Counted from the first letter of the stretch, positions 31,011 through 45,525 are shown. The stretch is 64,000 bases of DNA from Drosophila pseudoobscura (GCF_009870125.1 NC_046681.1:13839001-13903000); one strand, 5' to 3'. Notes: generated by a model from the letters alone, not told the origin. Made by a program: numbers and translations.

Positions 31011-34000
31011 GGTGTGTCTTTGTCTTTACAAAAACTACCATATCTTAATGGGAATATCATTATTAGGATCCCCATTAATTAGCCAGCAAATGATATTCCA
31101 ATATGGAATGGAATATTGGGTAATTTGCACTTTGAAACTGGCGATTCGGGATTGGGGATGCAATTAGCAGGTTGTTTCTACATCAAATGAGTGGAGGAGA
31201 ATCCATCTACAGTTCCGACTGACTGATCTCTCTCGCTCCCTCTCTCTCTCACGACTGCGATGATGAATCATTAATTTTTGCATGACTAAAACCGAGGTTT
31301 TCTATAGGATAAACAATATAATAAACAATAGGGAGAGCCGCGAGGTTGACAAATTAATGGATAAACAAATGCAAAATATAATACCCTATCAAATACTTTC
31401 ATTGGAGATAACTTTGTTTCTTTAGTATCTCCTTTCTTTTTTGTTTTTGATAAAAAAACAGTAATTTATTTTAATGTATACTTTGTGGAAAATTGTTTCG
31501 ACTGTCAACTGCATAAATTACGAGGGAAAACAAATGGGAAAATGGGGGAAAACAGGGTGGAACAATTTCCCATTGAAATGAGTAATGAATTGGCCAAGAA
31601 GAGTGAGAACAAACGCTCGAGTCGGGCGAGAGTGGGTGAAAATAAATTGTAATTACATTGTAATTAAATGCAAACTTTGGCCCCAAAGCGAAAGCCCCAC
31701 GCAAAAGGGAAAAATGCCAGTGTTCTTGCAGATCTCAGAGATAGACAACCGAAGAGATCCAAAGGTTTTCCCTGATTACACATGAAATAAATCTCGTCTT
31801 CAGTTCATAAAAAACTTCACACAAAACAGCAGAAAAAAACCGATTCAGAAACATTCCACAGAAGAGACAAAAAAAGAGAGAGAGAGAGAGAGAGAGAAAA
31901 ACTGGTAACAAGACAAGAGGCAAAAAAGTAAGAACATAATGCTTTATGGGTTGGGTGCAACAGCAGCAGCAGGGGAGAGAGAGAGGAGGATAGATCGTTG
32001 GGGCAACCGGTTCTTCAGGGGCTGGCTGCCACTCCACACTCTACTCCACCAACATTTTCTCACATGCCTTTCGATTATGCCAAAGCGACTGACTGCATTC
32101 TTTGAGTCGCGACTCGCGGACTCTCTGGCTCGGCTTCGGACTCCAGTGAGCGGCTTTCGCTAAACTGTTGGCTAAAACCCGACCGACCCGAGCTCCAGCT
32201 CCATCTCATCCTTCCACCCATCCTCCAGATACAAGTTCAACAAACAGCAGAGAGATATACGAGACAGAGAGAGAGAGGAGAGATCTGCTGCTGTGGCTGC
32301 ATAAAACTTTAATTTCATGGAATTTCCTTTCTATTTTTATGCAGCCACGCAGATGATTAACCAGAGAGGAGGAGGCAGTGGCAGAGGCAGAGCCACTCAA
32401 GTCAAGAACTCGGGAACAAGTCCAAGACCAGCTCCAAGTCCAAGTCATTGTTGGCCCATGCAACTGCTGCAACGTCTTGGCCATTAACTTGGCAACGCGT
32501 CTGGGGGGCCAGGCATCTATTCCTTGGATTCATTCTGCTTCTAAGACAGCAAAAAGGAAATTACAAATGCAACAAAAATTGGATAATTATGCGACGTAAA
32601 CGTTTTGCCATTAAGTCTGCGATTAGTAAGCAGATTTCCCATAGAAAATCCTGCATTTAATGATGATGTGCCCCATCAAGACATGAAATGAGATCTCCCC
32701 TTTGGAAACTCTGCTGTAGACAGCAATTGAGTTAAGTAAAGGACTTGGCAAAAATCTATTAACTTTTTCATCATTCTTGACACCTTTCGTGGCTGTCCTC
32801 TCTCTGTCAATAGTTGGTCAGGCCCCAAGACCCCCTCCTCTAGAGTGCCTCTTGCACATTTCATATTAATGCCAAAAAGTTTTCCATGCCCAACACGCAG
32901 GCAAAATGGTAATAACTTGGCCTTGAGTTGGCCATTACAGAGTGTGGAGTACAGAGCCATAAAAGCCGCAGAAGAACAGCCTGAATGTCAAAGGGCATGT
33001 ACGAGTAGTAAAGCAGGTTTTTATTCCTCTGAATTTTACCTGCACCGAAGATGGACTTCAATTTCCGTTCTGTCAGTGGTTTTAGGCATGAAATAAGAAG
33101 ATTATTTATTGATTTTCTTGGATATTCTTTGAAGAAAGGCTTTCCAGAGGGCATTTATGCCTTGCAACTTTCACCATTCGGAGTCTGTATTCCCCCTTAA
33201 TGGCTTTGTCTATTCGGCTCTGATATCATCATCATTATAGCTGTTTCCATGGCTGATTGGGGGCTCTATTCGAGTAGAAGAGTGGAGCCACTTCTTTGGG
33301 CAAACACTTGCCACACCTGTTCACATTTGCCCCGCCCCCTCCAGCCCTCCTGAGAGGAAAGTAGGGGCATTCTGCGCCATGTAACTTGTTACTTGTGTGC
33401 CCCCCCCCCCCGCACACTACTCCACATACACTGCAAGGGCTTCCTGAATATGTATATTCGCTGTATATTTAGTTCTGTCTATCGATTATTTCCCCGCCAG
33501 TATTTGCAGTCTACTTTCGGGCGCTGGCACCCCGGAAATTGCCACAGCAATTGGCCAACATTCACAGCTGTTCTGTTCCATCGAATGTGTGGAAAATGTG
33601 TGGGGGGGAGGGGGTGTGGGGAAAATGTTTATTTGTGTCAAATAAACAGTACAACGGAAAACTGTCATGAAGAGAAAACGTAACTTTGTTACAGTTTTGT
33701 GGGCCATTAAATTGATTTGCGAGTACCCGACATTCGCCCAATTTTCTATCAAAAAACCCAACGATTAACTATGACAATCAGAGCAGAGAACGAGATTATA
33801 CGCCGAGAGAGAAACAGAGAGAGAGAGAGAGAGACCTTAGTTAGAGAATTTGTTAAGCTTCGTTGACCACACGTACTCGAACCCAGTGATGACCTTTACA
33901 GCTATAAATCGGTTAGATAACTATCTGAACTTCAGACGTAAGCATTCAAAAACTTAGTCCCATTCTCTGTTGATGTCACGTAGCTTTCCAGACAACTTTG

Positions 34001-35010
34001 TCGACAAACAAAGGTATCTGCTGTCTCTCTGGACTTTTGATTTCTTATCATACTATTATACTAGGAAAAAAACCCAAAGAACCCTTCAACTAAGGCCGTG
34101 TTTATCCGCGTCTCAAGGGGAAATATATCTAACATTTTGTGTACTTTGGTTACATGAGGATTCCGTGAAGAATCTTGGATAAAAGTGGCTCCAATCCTCA
34201 ACTAAAGTCCGAGAATATCTCTTGGACTAGTCTTGTATGTACGTGTGTATATTTCTCGAATAAATCACATTAAAAAAATTGTAAGTTTTCTTGTGCATTT
34301 CCCAGAATATGCTACGCGACTGCCAGGAATGTCAGAACTCTTATCATGAATCCATTATGAATAATGTATTATGTGATTTTCTTCTTCTTTTGGTTTTTTT
34401 TCTTGTTTTTCCTTTCCAATTTTCTTCTTGTTTGTCTTTCAATTGAATTTTGCATGAATTAAAAGCTTTAACACTCGAGAAAACTTGTTCTTTGAAGAAG
34501 AAACAGGTTCCCCACTTCCACTCTTCTGGCAGTGAAAAATATTTGATAATATTTCGTTCGTTATGTATGCCATGGAGCGCATGGAGCTCTGTGAGTCATA
34601 ACAATTCATTTGCATAATTCGCAAAAAATACCAGAAAATATAGAAAAATACATTTGTAGAGAGAGAGGAGCCAAAGAGAGAACTTCCTCTGAGATCGATA
34701 CCTAATTTGGTTTGCATCTGCTTCGAAAACAAACAAAGGATCAGACACGAACCACAAAAAGGTTCCTTCTTCTTTTTTTTTTTCTACCTGAAAATCGTGG
34801 CAAATCCAAGTGACTTTTTGTTGTGGATGGAGGCAGCCGGAGACGGCAGACGGTTCCACACTTAACAAGGCTCGAGGACCGCCTCCTCCAACGCCGACTC
34901 CGATTCGAACAGAGTCGAAGAGAGTCCTGGTCCTGCTCCTTAGCCACGTGCAGCAGTGGAACATATGTCCTTTGGCAGGAGTAGGGGCTAGCAGAACAAC
35001 AACAACAACT

Positions 35011-35043
<33 letters not shown>

Positions 35044-38000
35044 TTGTTTGGCAGCCGGCATCCATCGAAGCGACAGATGCAAACAATTTTCGAAAAATAT
35101 ACAGAACCAGAAACCCGCTGAAAATTGAGTTTCCTTCCATGCCCTTTGCATGTCTCGTGTGTGTATCGACGACAGGATGGTGTTCTACTACCACTTATAC
35201 GATTACCTCTAGAATCCAGGATAAATACATATACAGAATGTCTGTGTGTGTTTCCCTTGTTTCTACACGCGTTCCATTCGTTTATTCTTTTGTTTTCATG
35301 CGTTTTGTGACTCCTTTTTCAACTTCCGTTCGGTTCGTTTTTGAGGTTTCTTTCAAGTGTTTTCTTGTTGTTTTTTTTTGGGGGGGAAAGGAAAGGGATG
35401 TGGCTGAGAGCGAGCTGGGATGTGTTTATAACAAAATTTATTGGTTTATTAGCTCCCAATCGGAGACCAATGCGGATTGAAAGGTTTGTTTTTTGTTTAA
35501 ACTGTACTTAGGAGCAATTTTCAGAGACATTTTTGCTATACTTTTCACAAACTTTTCTATATTTTGGTGGGAAAATGTCACCCATCTTTAGGCACTATTT
35601 AATTCCAAAATAAATTTTCCCATGAACTGAAAGTAGGTAAAACGGCGACCCATCTACAGACGCTCCAATCTCTTCTTTTACTTTGTTCGATCTTGAGATC
35701 CTTTCGACATTTCTTAACTGATTTTGAATACCACATCTTTTCCAGACAGTTGCATCTCTCGAGCATCCCCTAGACATGCCCTACCGCCGCTCTTCTCTTC
35801 TTTTTTTCTCACACTTATTCCCACCCCAACCCCCCGCTCTCTCACCTTTGGCTGTGTATTCCCGTATAGCACCAGGTATTCCTATGAATATAATGGTCAG
35901 ATCACCGCCCAAATTGACAGCCTAATAATTATGCACACTTTTTCAACAATACTCGTACGAGTAATGCACATTCCCTCCCCTCTCGGATGGCAATTAGGAC
36001 GGGACTCTCCGCCTGCATAGGAGGACATGGGTGCATAGGAATTCCCTACCTCCCTCCTCACACTCTCCATTCCCCTCGTTAGTTAAGGGTGCATTTTGGG
36101 TCAGCGTGTGAAATATCTAAGCATCCATCCCAGTCCCAATCCCAATCCCATATCCATGCATGAGTAACCTCTCGGCTGAGAGAGGGATTCTCTCAAGATC
36201 AAAAGGATCCTTTCATCTCAAGAAAGAAACTTCTTCTTCTTCTTCTCCTTATTCTTTTTTTTTGGCAAACATTTTCCTACCCTTTTCTATCGAATGAACG
36301 GTTTTTAGTGCGTCACCAGATAAAAAATTCGCATGTCTCATGTCTACCCTCCCCTCTCGAGGGTTACCCTCAACCCCTGCATTCTTCGGCGTCTTTAGAG
36401 ACGATGCTTTAATCTTTTTTCGGCTTTAGCTGCAATTTCCTTGCAAATATATACAGAGAGGGACGACCAAAAACCAACAAAAACCTCAGGAAGTGAGCCA
36501 ACAAATTGGTGGAGCAGAAGAGGGAGGAGGAGCATTGCCTTGCGGTTTCTTCTGTTTTGATTTATGATGAAACGTAGCTTTTCTTTACGACTTTTTCGTG
36601 CATATGTTTGGCTTCCAAACCACCTTCCTCCCCCTTGGGATTATTAATTATTTGCAGAAGGATTTACCCATAAGCTTGGAATTTATTGCATTTCTTGCGA
36701 CAAATTTTCGTCATTTGTTTGCCAAAAGTTCAGTGTTTGAACGGAAAAGGTTATCTAATATATTTTATTTTTTTGGGGGAATTAAGAATTACGTGAATGG
36801 ATAAGAAGTGTAAAGAATATGAAGAGACATGTTTAAGGGGGGCTGCCACTCATAATTCCCCAAGTAATTCCCTCTCTTAAATCCTTGGAAAATCCTTTGG
36901 GTCTCATGCCTCATTGCACCTTCATTATGTCCCCTAATTGAAGTCATTATCATGGGAGCACAGTTCTCTCTCCCACTGGCCATAAAAAAATGGAATGAAC
37001 ATACAGAGAGAGAGAGAGAGAGCCTTTTAATTGCTTCACTGAATATCCTCACAGCAGACACACAAAACGTTGGCTTATAATATTCGAAAATGTACTAAAT
37101 TTTACAAAAAATAAAAAATTCCCACGACCACCGACACTGCAGCAGAAGGCTAGGAGGAGGAAGAGCATAAAGAATTATAAATTCCGTAGCAGTAGAGCGA
37201 GGGAAACCCTCACAGGACGAGTGGCAGCTCTGCTGTGGGTTCGGTGGTGGTTCCATGCCCCTGCCCCTTGCCCCTTGTACCCTTGTGCCCCTGTGCCTTC
37301 TGTGTGCCCCAGACAGTAGCGTCGTTTGGCGGGAATAATTATAATTTTATATCATGTACTGGCAAAAAAAAAAAAAAAACTAAACAGAGAGCGACAGAAA
37401 AGGAAGCCATAGGATGTGTATCCTTTCGGTTTCTGACCAACAGAAGAGAAGCGTGTGAAAATGCATTTTCAAGTGCAAGTTTTGACACTGAAACATGTAC
37501 ATGTGTGGGTATTTGTTGGGGGTTAAAGGTGAAGGAAGAACCACAAGTATCTTTAGAGTAGGGTAACCCAAGAGAAGGGAAGAGATTACAGAACCTAAAG
37601 CTAGGGAAAGCACAGATTTCCAACCAAATGAATTGCGTTTCCATTGTTCTCCTGGAATTTCTAGAACAAAGAACACAATATGAGAAAGGGTAGACCCCTT
37701 TGAAGATGGGCTTCCCTTTCCCTTTCAACATTTGCAGTCTGCAATTTCCAAGCTTGCACAATATTCCATATTTTGCCATTTGAAAATCCAATTTTTTGCC
37801 CTGGCAAAATCCCATTACAATCCCAGGGCACAGGCTCATCTCTTCCCCGGCCCCGGCCCCTTCGTACGTGATTTCCATTTAATCTTTGTGCCTCTCAGGA
37901 CAGCCTACATTTTGTTATAGAAATGTTGCACAATAAAGGATTGAGAGGGGAAACTTTTCTAATGGGATTTCCTAGGTGACAATTTTGCCCCCACCCACTT

Positions 38001-40735
38001 ACGCCTCCCACTGCAATCAACATTCTCCCACTCTCTCTCTCTGGGCAATGTGCAACAAGTGTCGTTGGCCTTTTGGGGGCAAAAAAACAAAAATTAATTA
38101 CTTTGGGGGGGCGATGGGCGATGGGCGTTCGTTCTCTCTGCCACCCACTCCACGATTGAAGCTTGATTGTGGTTATGCAATACAAATTACTCGAATATAC
38201 AGATAGATAGATAGATATAGATATCGATATATGTACATGGTGTACCGATGTATAAAAGTGTCATTGACTGCGCTTGTTTCCAGGGTTAATTGTTTAATGC
38301 TAAATTAAAAACATGTCACGACATTTTCCAGCAGTCTTTCTCTCTCTCTAACACCCTATAGAGGGACACCAGGCATGATGATACAATGATTTATGGATGG
38401 TGTGGTGTAGTGTGGTGTCTGTGGTGTCTGTGGTCCACTGAGCATAAAACTCAAAGAGTTAATGAATTAATTAGTGGGCGGTAGACACTCTCTTAAAGGT
38501 CAATGAGGGGCGCAGACTTGTTTCATTTGTGGCCGAGCGACTGATCATCGTTCAAAGACCCAATCGAGAACCCCTAAACAGAGCCCTCTTCAAACATGGG
38601 CCATCCACTAATCGATTTGATTTGTTTAATCTGCTTAAATCATGGAAATTAATCCCCCCACGCACGCACGCAGGGAAAAATAAATATAAACACTGATAAA
38701 AAACCCGTAGACATGCATATCTTTCCTTCCATATTTCATATGATTATTACATTTCTTTTCGTTCGTTTTATCAGAGTATAAACTGCAGTTGGGGATCTCT
38801 GGGCTGTGGCTGTGGCTGTCTGATATTCTTGGGCAAACACCACGTACCGCAGCGAGATTTTTTATGGCTGTAGAGAGAACCTGTTTCGGTTTCTGTCGGT
38901 CTGGCTTATTGGTTGAATGAACCCTTCCGGTTGTTGCTGGTGTTGCCCCCCCCCTCTGATACACCGATCGATTGTTGTTGTCATTTATGAAATCATGCCT
39001 CATTTTAGTGCGTGATTTGGTTTTTAGTGGGGGCCTTTTGCTATCGCTTTTCATCTCCCCCGCTCTTTGGGCCATGAATCATCGAAGTATCTGAAAGTTT
39101 CGACTCAAGTGGCGTTTTTTTTTATGGTCTTTTCGAATGTTTACACGAGGTATTGCCTTGGGTTTATTAGATTTTTTAAATGGGTTTCTAAATTAGCAGA
39201 AATTCTGGAGTTTTTTTTATAGGGTTTTCTACAAATCCTTAGCAAAAGGTCCTGCAGTTCTTCAACCAAATTGAACCCTAAATAATTTATGTAATTCTCC
39301 CTGTAACATGTCTGCCCACTCTTTGGCCACTAAAGCATCTCTGACCCACTTTGAAAATCGTTTATAGCCTTTTTCTTTCGAGAGATTAGCCATCTCTGTG
39401 CTGTGGGTTAAAATGCAGTCAAACAGCATCCCATGCCCCCCAAAGAGTCAACGCCCTTCTGTCGAACGCCTTCTAATGAACGGAGAAAAACCAGAGCCAA
39501 AGCCAACAAATTGTGGGATTGCCCTTGTGGTCACCAAAGAACCGACAAGAACCAAACTTCGGGCCATCTTTAAGTAAATAAAATTGTTGGGAGAACTGGT
39601 TTTCGGGCCCTGCCACAAGAAGAAAGTCGCCCCAAAGTTGCAATGGAATTCGGAAAACGTTCGAAACTTTTCGAACAACACGAACATCTTGGATAAGTTG
39701 GGTAAACAGTAAACCGTAAATCGTAAATAGTAAGCTATAAGCTCAATTAGGAAACACTGTTTGTGTTTCTGGCCAATTAGCATGGCCTGGCTAATGTGAA
39801 AACCCCCGTGGAAACTCAATGAAAAGTTCAGGTCTTCGGGTAAGCAGGTCCCAACCAGATCTCCCACCAGAAAGATCTCCAGACAGAAGGACAAACAAAC
39901 GGAAAGATTAAGCCTTATTTATTTCATTTAAATATTAGATAGTAACATTGTTTATCTTGGACTTATTTAACAAAAACACAAACAGACAATTGCTGTTCAG
40001 AATAGAATGTTGATTGTTTTTGCTACACAAAAATACAAACTAAAATTTTAGTAGAAATCACTCAAAAGTCAAGTCAAAAAGCGCATTATTCAAAAGGAAA
40101 ATCTACACAATTCTGTTGTGATTTCTGTTTGATAATGAAAGACGCTTACGATACTGTTACTGATACTACAGTTATCAGGCAGTGAAGCAGCGCGTTTACC
40201 GCAATATGAGGCATGTGATAAAGTCACAAAAATGTCAGAAAGCTGTCGCCGCATCGCTGGGAAAACAAAAGCCCCCATAGAGCCCTCCCAAAAGCAAATA
40301 AAAGTGAAATATGTTATATATATATAAAAAAAAAAAGAATAATATACTATATCTCTGGGCAAACAATTACGTGAGACACGACATCCAACCGCCCACCGAC
40401 AGACGGAGGTCGTTCTCTCTGAGTTCTCTCTTGAGTTTTGAATTGTAGTTGCAGTAAATGCGTGAAGGTTGGTTGGTTGGAGGACTCGTAATACTCCCTG
40501 CCCGAGCACAGCTGATCTGGCTAATGGGGGGCGTTGCCTGCGAATCAATGCTCCATTTACGATAAGCTGTAGCCCCAAAGTGCTTTCATGTGTCAATTGT
40601 TGATAGAGGGGGGAATACTTAGGGTACGCAGAGGGTCATGTGAGTCATTGAAAACGTCAAAGCAGATAAAGAGTTCCACCGTCATTCCAGCCTAGACCAG
40701 AAAACTACACACTCTTCTACACACTTTACTTCCAG
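31011..40735. other. Intronic region of numb, non-coding, rich in simple repeats
   Basis: No gene is supported. Contents include an (AG)n tract at 31875-31898, AG tracts near 33815-33832 and 37005-37022, a (GGCT)n tract at 35011-35044, C and G homopolymers (33401-33411, 35381-35389) and a TCT run near 36228-36246. Open frames on both strands here follow low-complexity sequence. Confidence 0.5.
35011..35044 (+). repeat. (GGCT)n microsatellite
   Basis: About eight perfect tandem copies of a four-base GGCT unit. Confidence 0.9.
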
Positions 40736-41058
40736 ATCGTCCATCAATTTAATTGAATCAATAATCGAACTAATCAAAAAGCATAACGCAAATTCAATGA
40801 ACAAATAAATAAACTCAAACGATCCAATAAATAAATCAATCAATACAAACGAATCCAACAAAAAGAACAAACGAAAAGTACTCTGGCATCTGGCAACGCT
40901 TTCTGCTCTCGAACGGAAGCTCGTAACGGTTATTCCACAGAATTTACTCACGCCCCGAGACCAGAGACCGGAGACCAGAGACCTTGGTGTGTGTGAGTGT
41001 GCGAGTGTGAAGGATATACGCTTAAAGGAAAGACCGAAAGAGACAGCAGGCAAAAGCC
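40736..41058 (+). other. numb: 5' UTR part of the first coding exon of numb
   Basis: An acceptor-like CACACTTTACTTCCAG ends at 40735. The sequence then runs without a long frame to the numb ATG at 41059, with A-rich leader sequence and a small GACCAGAGACC repeat at 40965-40982. A weaker acceptor (GTCATTCCAG) ends at 40690. Confidence 0.45.
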
Positions 41059-42957
41059 ATGGGAAACTCATCGTCACACACGCACGAACCACTGGAGCGC
41101 GGCTTCACACGCGGAAAATTCGGTGATGTTAAAAATGGGGTAGGTTCCCCCCCTCTCTCTGCCCACCTCTCGGGGTTGCACTTGTCTCGATCTCTGTCTC
41201 TCTGTTTTGTGCTCTCTTTTGTGCATTTTGTATTAATTTATTCACCCATTCTGTACCCTTCTTCTGCATAGAAATCCGCCTCCTTTCGGTTTAGTAAAAA
41301 ATCCCCAAAGAAAATGGATCGTCTGCGTCGCTCTTTTCGCGACTCGTTTCGTCGGCGCAAGGATCGCGTCCCCGAGTCCTCGAAGCCGCATCAGTGGCAG
41401 GCCGACGAGGAGGCCGTCCGATCGGCCACCTGCTCCTTCTCGGTGAAATATCTCGGTTGTGTGGAGGTCTTCGAGTCGCGCGGCATGCAGGTCTGCGAGG
41501 AGGCCCTAAAGGTGTTGAGGGTAAGTTTTTGAAATGGTTGACATCTCCTCTCTTCCACTGGAAACCCCCACTAATTATGCTTTTCCCTGCAGCAATCTCG
41601 TCGTCGTCCTGTCCGCGGACTCCTTCATGTCAGTGGCGATGGCCTGCGTGTGGTGGATGACGAGACCAAGGGCCTGATTGTGGACCAGACCATCGAGAAG
41701 GTCAGCTTCTGTGCCCCAGATCGCAATCACGAGCGCGGCTTCAGTTACATCTGTCGTGATGGAACCACGCGACGGTGGATGTGTCACGGGTTCCTTGCGT
41801 GCAAGGACTCCGGAGAGCGTCTCTCGCATGCGGTGGGCTGCGCCTTTGCCGTGTGCCTGGAGCGGAAGCAGCGCAGGGACAAGGAGTGCGGCGTGACGAT
41901 GACCTTCGACACGAAGAACTCGACGTTCACGAGGACTGGCTCCTTCCGGCAGCAGACGCTGACCGAGCGCCTGGCCATGGCCACTGTGGGGACCAACGAG
42001 AGGAGCGTGGACGGGCCGATGTCCGCTCCGGTGATGGGGCCGCCAGCAGCCACCGTCAAGCCGTTCAATCCGTTCGCCATCGAGCGACCCCATGCCACGC
42101 CCAACATGCTGGAGCGTCAGGGATCCTTCCGCTTGAGCACCATCGGCAGCCAGTCGCCGTTCAAGCGCCAAATGTCGCTGCGCGTCAACGATCTTCCGTC
42201 CAACGCCGATCGCCAGAAGGCCTTCCTGGCCGCCGCTGCCGGCAATCCGTCGTTGCACACGCCCCTCCGCAGTGTCTCCCCCATTGCCGAGGTCTCGCCG
42301 GCGAAGTCCGCCGGAGATTCCGTGAGTCAGCTGTGCCAGGAGCTCAGCCAGGGTCTCTCGCTGCTGACTCAAACGGACGCCATGCTGGCCGCCACGGCCG
42401 GCGACGACCTGAACTTCAACAACAACCGCAGCGTCAACCAGAACATCATTGCGGCCGAGAAGCACGAGCAGGTCCGAGAAATCTCATACAGTGCCGCACC
42501 CACGGCGCAGGTGACGCCCCGCGTGGTAAGCACCACGCCCACTTATCAGTCGCTCTCCTCGCAGTCGCCCACGCGATCGGAGCAGAGCTCGGACCCGGCT
42601 GCTGCTGCCGCAGAGCTGCCCAACGCGGATCAATGGCTGGGACAGGTGGTGCGTAGTACATCGCCAGCGGCACCGGCAGCACCACCCAAGAGGCCCACCT
42701 ACCTGGCCAATGTCGGACGCGCTCAGACGCTGGCCGCTGGAGGTGCCTCCGCCGGTGGAGGAGGCGGTGGCGGAGGCGGACCCGAGGATCCGTTCGATGC
42801 TGAGTGGGCGGCCAATGTGGCGGCGGCCAAGAAACTGTCGCCGGATATGCCAGTCGCTGGTGGGACTTCACGCTCGCCAATGCATGCCAGGCACAGCACC
42901 AATCCGTTCATCTCTCCGCCCAAGGCGCCGGCGCAGACATTCCAGGTGCAGCTGTAG
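41059..42957 (+). CDS. numb: Numb, PTB-domain cell-fate determinant (Notch inhibitor)
   Basis: Three coding exons, 41059-41139, 41272-41520 and 41593-42957, all joined in phase 0, encode 564 residues (melanogaster about 556). The N-terminus [16 protein letters not shown] and the internal ATG at 41314 ([18 protein letters not shown], residue 42) are the starts of the long and short isoforms. The basic stretch after M42 mediates cortical membrane attachment and is an aPKC target in melanogaster. The PTB domain spans about residues 78-206 ([18 protein letters not shown] to [11 protein letters not shown]). The central Numb-specific region includes [16 protein letters not shown] glycine run is followed by the DPF motif (PEDPFDAEW, alpha-adaptin binding) and the C-terminal NPF motif ([11 protein letters not shown]-domain binding). 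Numb is inherited asymmetrically by one daughter of neural precursors and blocks Notch signalling through endocytosis. Long frames on other strands are shadows. Confidence 0.98.
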
Positions 42958-43215
42958 AGGGGTATCAGAGGATCACAGGATCACGAGGGGGTCAAAGTGT
43001 GGTTCACTTGAAAAAAACACAGAGGGGAGTAGAGGAGGAGCAGAACAGTCGGCCAAGCACACGGGATAAGGGATGCAGGATGCAGGATGGATGGATGGTT
43101 ATCACAGAAGATACGCAGATACTTAACGCAGGCATAACTAATGTTGAAATATAGAAAGATACGCATACAAGAATCCATTCCCCACTTAAACAGCTTATAG
43201 AATAAAAGATACGTT

Positions 43216-43248
<33 letters not shown>

Positions 43249-44870
43249 CGAGATCTGTAGATCTATCTATAAGCCCCACTCTTAGCACTAACTTTAGGTC
43301 TTGTTCTTTAGGCCAGAACCCAACCAACAATTGACCAAGCTACCAAGTTACCCACAAAACGAAAAATAAGAATAAAGACCAGCACTAAGCAGCAGCACTC
43401 AATCCTTTTACACTCTCCCACAGAATCTGTATTATACTTTGGTAATATCCCTTCCAATCGATCCCACTCTAAGCATAATATATATATATATATGTATACT
43501 GCTATATCTGCTATATAGGAAACACTCGTCTTATTATTATTATTTTAATGAATTTGTCACGTGTGTGCGGAATTTCACATTTTTTTATAATTTAGCCTAA
43601 TTTTTAAATCTGTACAAAATGTATTATACTTAAATTATAAATATAATTTAACGAACAAACGTAAACAAGAAAAACAAAACGAGAAAAACTTCAAGTTATT
43701 TAAACGGATACAAAATAAATCAAGCAGCTAAACAAAATTCTACTAATGAAAATACTATGATAAATAAATAAATATGCAAAAATATATATAAACAAAAAAA
43801 TATACAATAATTTTAGAAGATACATATGTATGTATGTATATGTAAAAGACAAAGCGAAAAAATACATTCGATTTGTGTGCGTGTGTGCTTCATATGAAAT
43901 GTGATTTTTGTGTTTCAATTTTACTCTTATTTCGAACGCTGAGATGAGATGAGATTAACGAAAGTAATTCCATTAAAATCGTAGAATGAAATGCACCAAA
44001 ATGTTACTAAATGTTGGATATAACTATCCTCGAAAACTAGTTCAAGCCTTAGATAGACTCATCATCCATACAACAAATTTAGAGGGAATCCAAGAGCTCC
44101 ACTATCATCAACGATCCATCGACCCCTGGAGTGTATCGTTCCTATATACATATATCAGTGGAGATGGAGATGGAGATAGAGATAGAGATCTATTGTATCT
44201 GTACATAGTATTAAATCAAAGATGCGAATCGAAACAACTATTTACATTTTCATTTCATTTGCATTGCAAAAAATGTCACCGCGGCTTCTTTTGGATATGG
44301 TTTCCATTGTTTCCTCATTTCGACACAGAATTTTTCTATATATATATTTACACTGTTTAAGGGCACCGTTTGAAGACTTTAATCGAAAGAAAATCTATCT
44401 AAAAATTGACAAAAATGTGTCTTTAAATTAAGCAAAAATCAAGAAGGCTCCAAAGTGGAATAAAAATTGAACATTTTACAATGAAAGACCCCCCAAAAAA
44501 AACATATTAAATACATAAATACATATACAATATTATCTCATACGAGTACGAGTATATAGGAAATGCATATCGTTTCGTTTGACGTTTAGTGAAAATTGAC
44601 AATGCACACATACGCATAAAATACCTAACTAAAAAATAAAAACAAAATTATTATCAAATGGCACATAGTATCTGAGATATTGTGTTTATGTTTATCCGTT
44701 TTGTACGACAATTGTATCGAACAAGAGAGTATTGAAATACAGGACATGAAATCGTTATTGCATATTCGAGTATTGTGAAGTATTTGGCATTCATTTGAGC
44801 GTTAAATAAATTATACAAAAATCAATTTAAAAATTGAACGAATAAAATTGGTTTCTTTTCTATTTGAATT
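42958..44870 (+). terminator. numb: numb 3' UTR with multiple polyadenylation signals
   Basis: AT-rich, frame-free sequence follows the stop. AATAAA hexamers occur from about 43200 onward (for example near 43202, 43371, 43713 and 44805), with the last clear one at 44841-44846 just before the composition changes. An (AG)n tract lies at 43216-43249, and a perfect Pumilio-type element TGTACATA at 44200-44207. Several poly(A) sites are likely; the true ends cannot be fixed. Confidence 0.6.
43216..43249 (+). repeat. (AG)n microsatellite in numb 3' UTR
   Basis: Nearly pure AG dinucleotide repeat of about 34 bases. Confidence 0.9.
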
Positions 44871-45525
44871 TTCACTGTGGCGGGATACAGTGGGCGCCAC
44901 CTATGAGAGAGTACAGGAAATACACGTTTATGGCGCCACTGAGCACTTCCTCATGTCCCTCGACTTACTCACTCACCTGTATTCTATCAACATGTTGCTG
45001 TGCATCTTTTTCACTTAGAAACATCTAGTACCGTTATTTTTTGCAATGCTTATTCCATACACCCGACCCCGCTCTTTTTTGCTTATAGCGGGATGAGGCC
45101 GCCGTTTTGGACCGAAAAAACGTAATAAATCAATTAAAATAACTGTTTTCTAGTACATCAAATATGTAATACACGTTTTGCACTGCCATTGCACATATTT
45201 CACACACTGACGGCGATCCGTCTTTCTTCTGCTGTGTTTCGGAACACGTTTTCATTATTTTAATATTTTCGGCACTGCACCACACGACCGGCGACACCGC
45301 GCGACAATATTTTCCGACGATTTTCCAGTTTTCCGGATCGAAACGGCAAAAAACGCGGAGCTACTTGTTGATCCTTCAATCGCGCGCGGAAAAATGAGAG
45401 AGCGGCGTCACGTAAGCCAAGGCAGCTGAGAGCTTCATACAAAAGCTTTTACAAAGCTTTGTCATACTATGTCATACTTGTCAGCATTTGTCTCTTCCTT
45501 CCCTTCTCCACCTGCTAACCCATCG
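44871..45525. promoter_or_regulatory. Boundary-like region past numb, with candidate minus-strand leader
   Basis: GCGCCACCT at 44894-44902 is the reverse complement of the fly CTCF core AGGTGGCGC. A second, weaker GCGCCACT lies at 44933-44940. From about 45480 down to 45050, the minus strand reads like a fly 5' leader: CG-rich start (CATTTTTCCGCGCGCGATTG, GTCGCGCGGTGTCGCCGG), then an A-rich part and a short frame. No gene could be followed from it. It may be an orphan promoter or a regulatory island. Confidence 0.35.

Noticed and set aside
37339-37878. 179-codon minus-strand frame
   Set aside because: No signal of a family, it passes through a poly-A run and lies within the numb intron; likely chance.
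41575-42465. Antisense 296-codon frame across numb exon 3, and the 41775-42656 plus-strand frame
   Set aside because: Both overlap the well-conserved Numb PTB coding sequence in other frames; GC-rich codons remove stops by chance.
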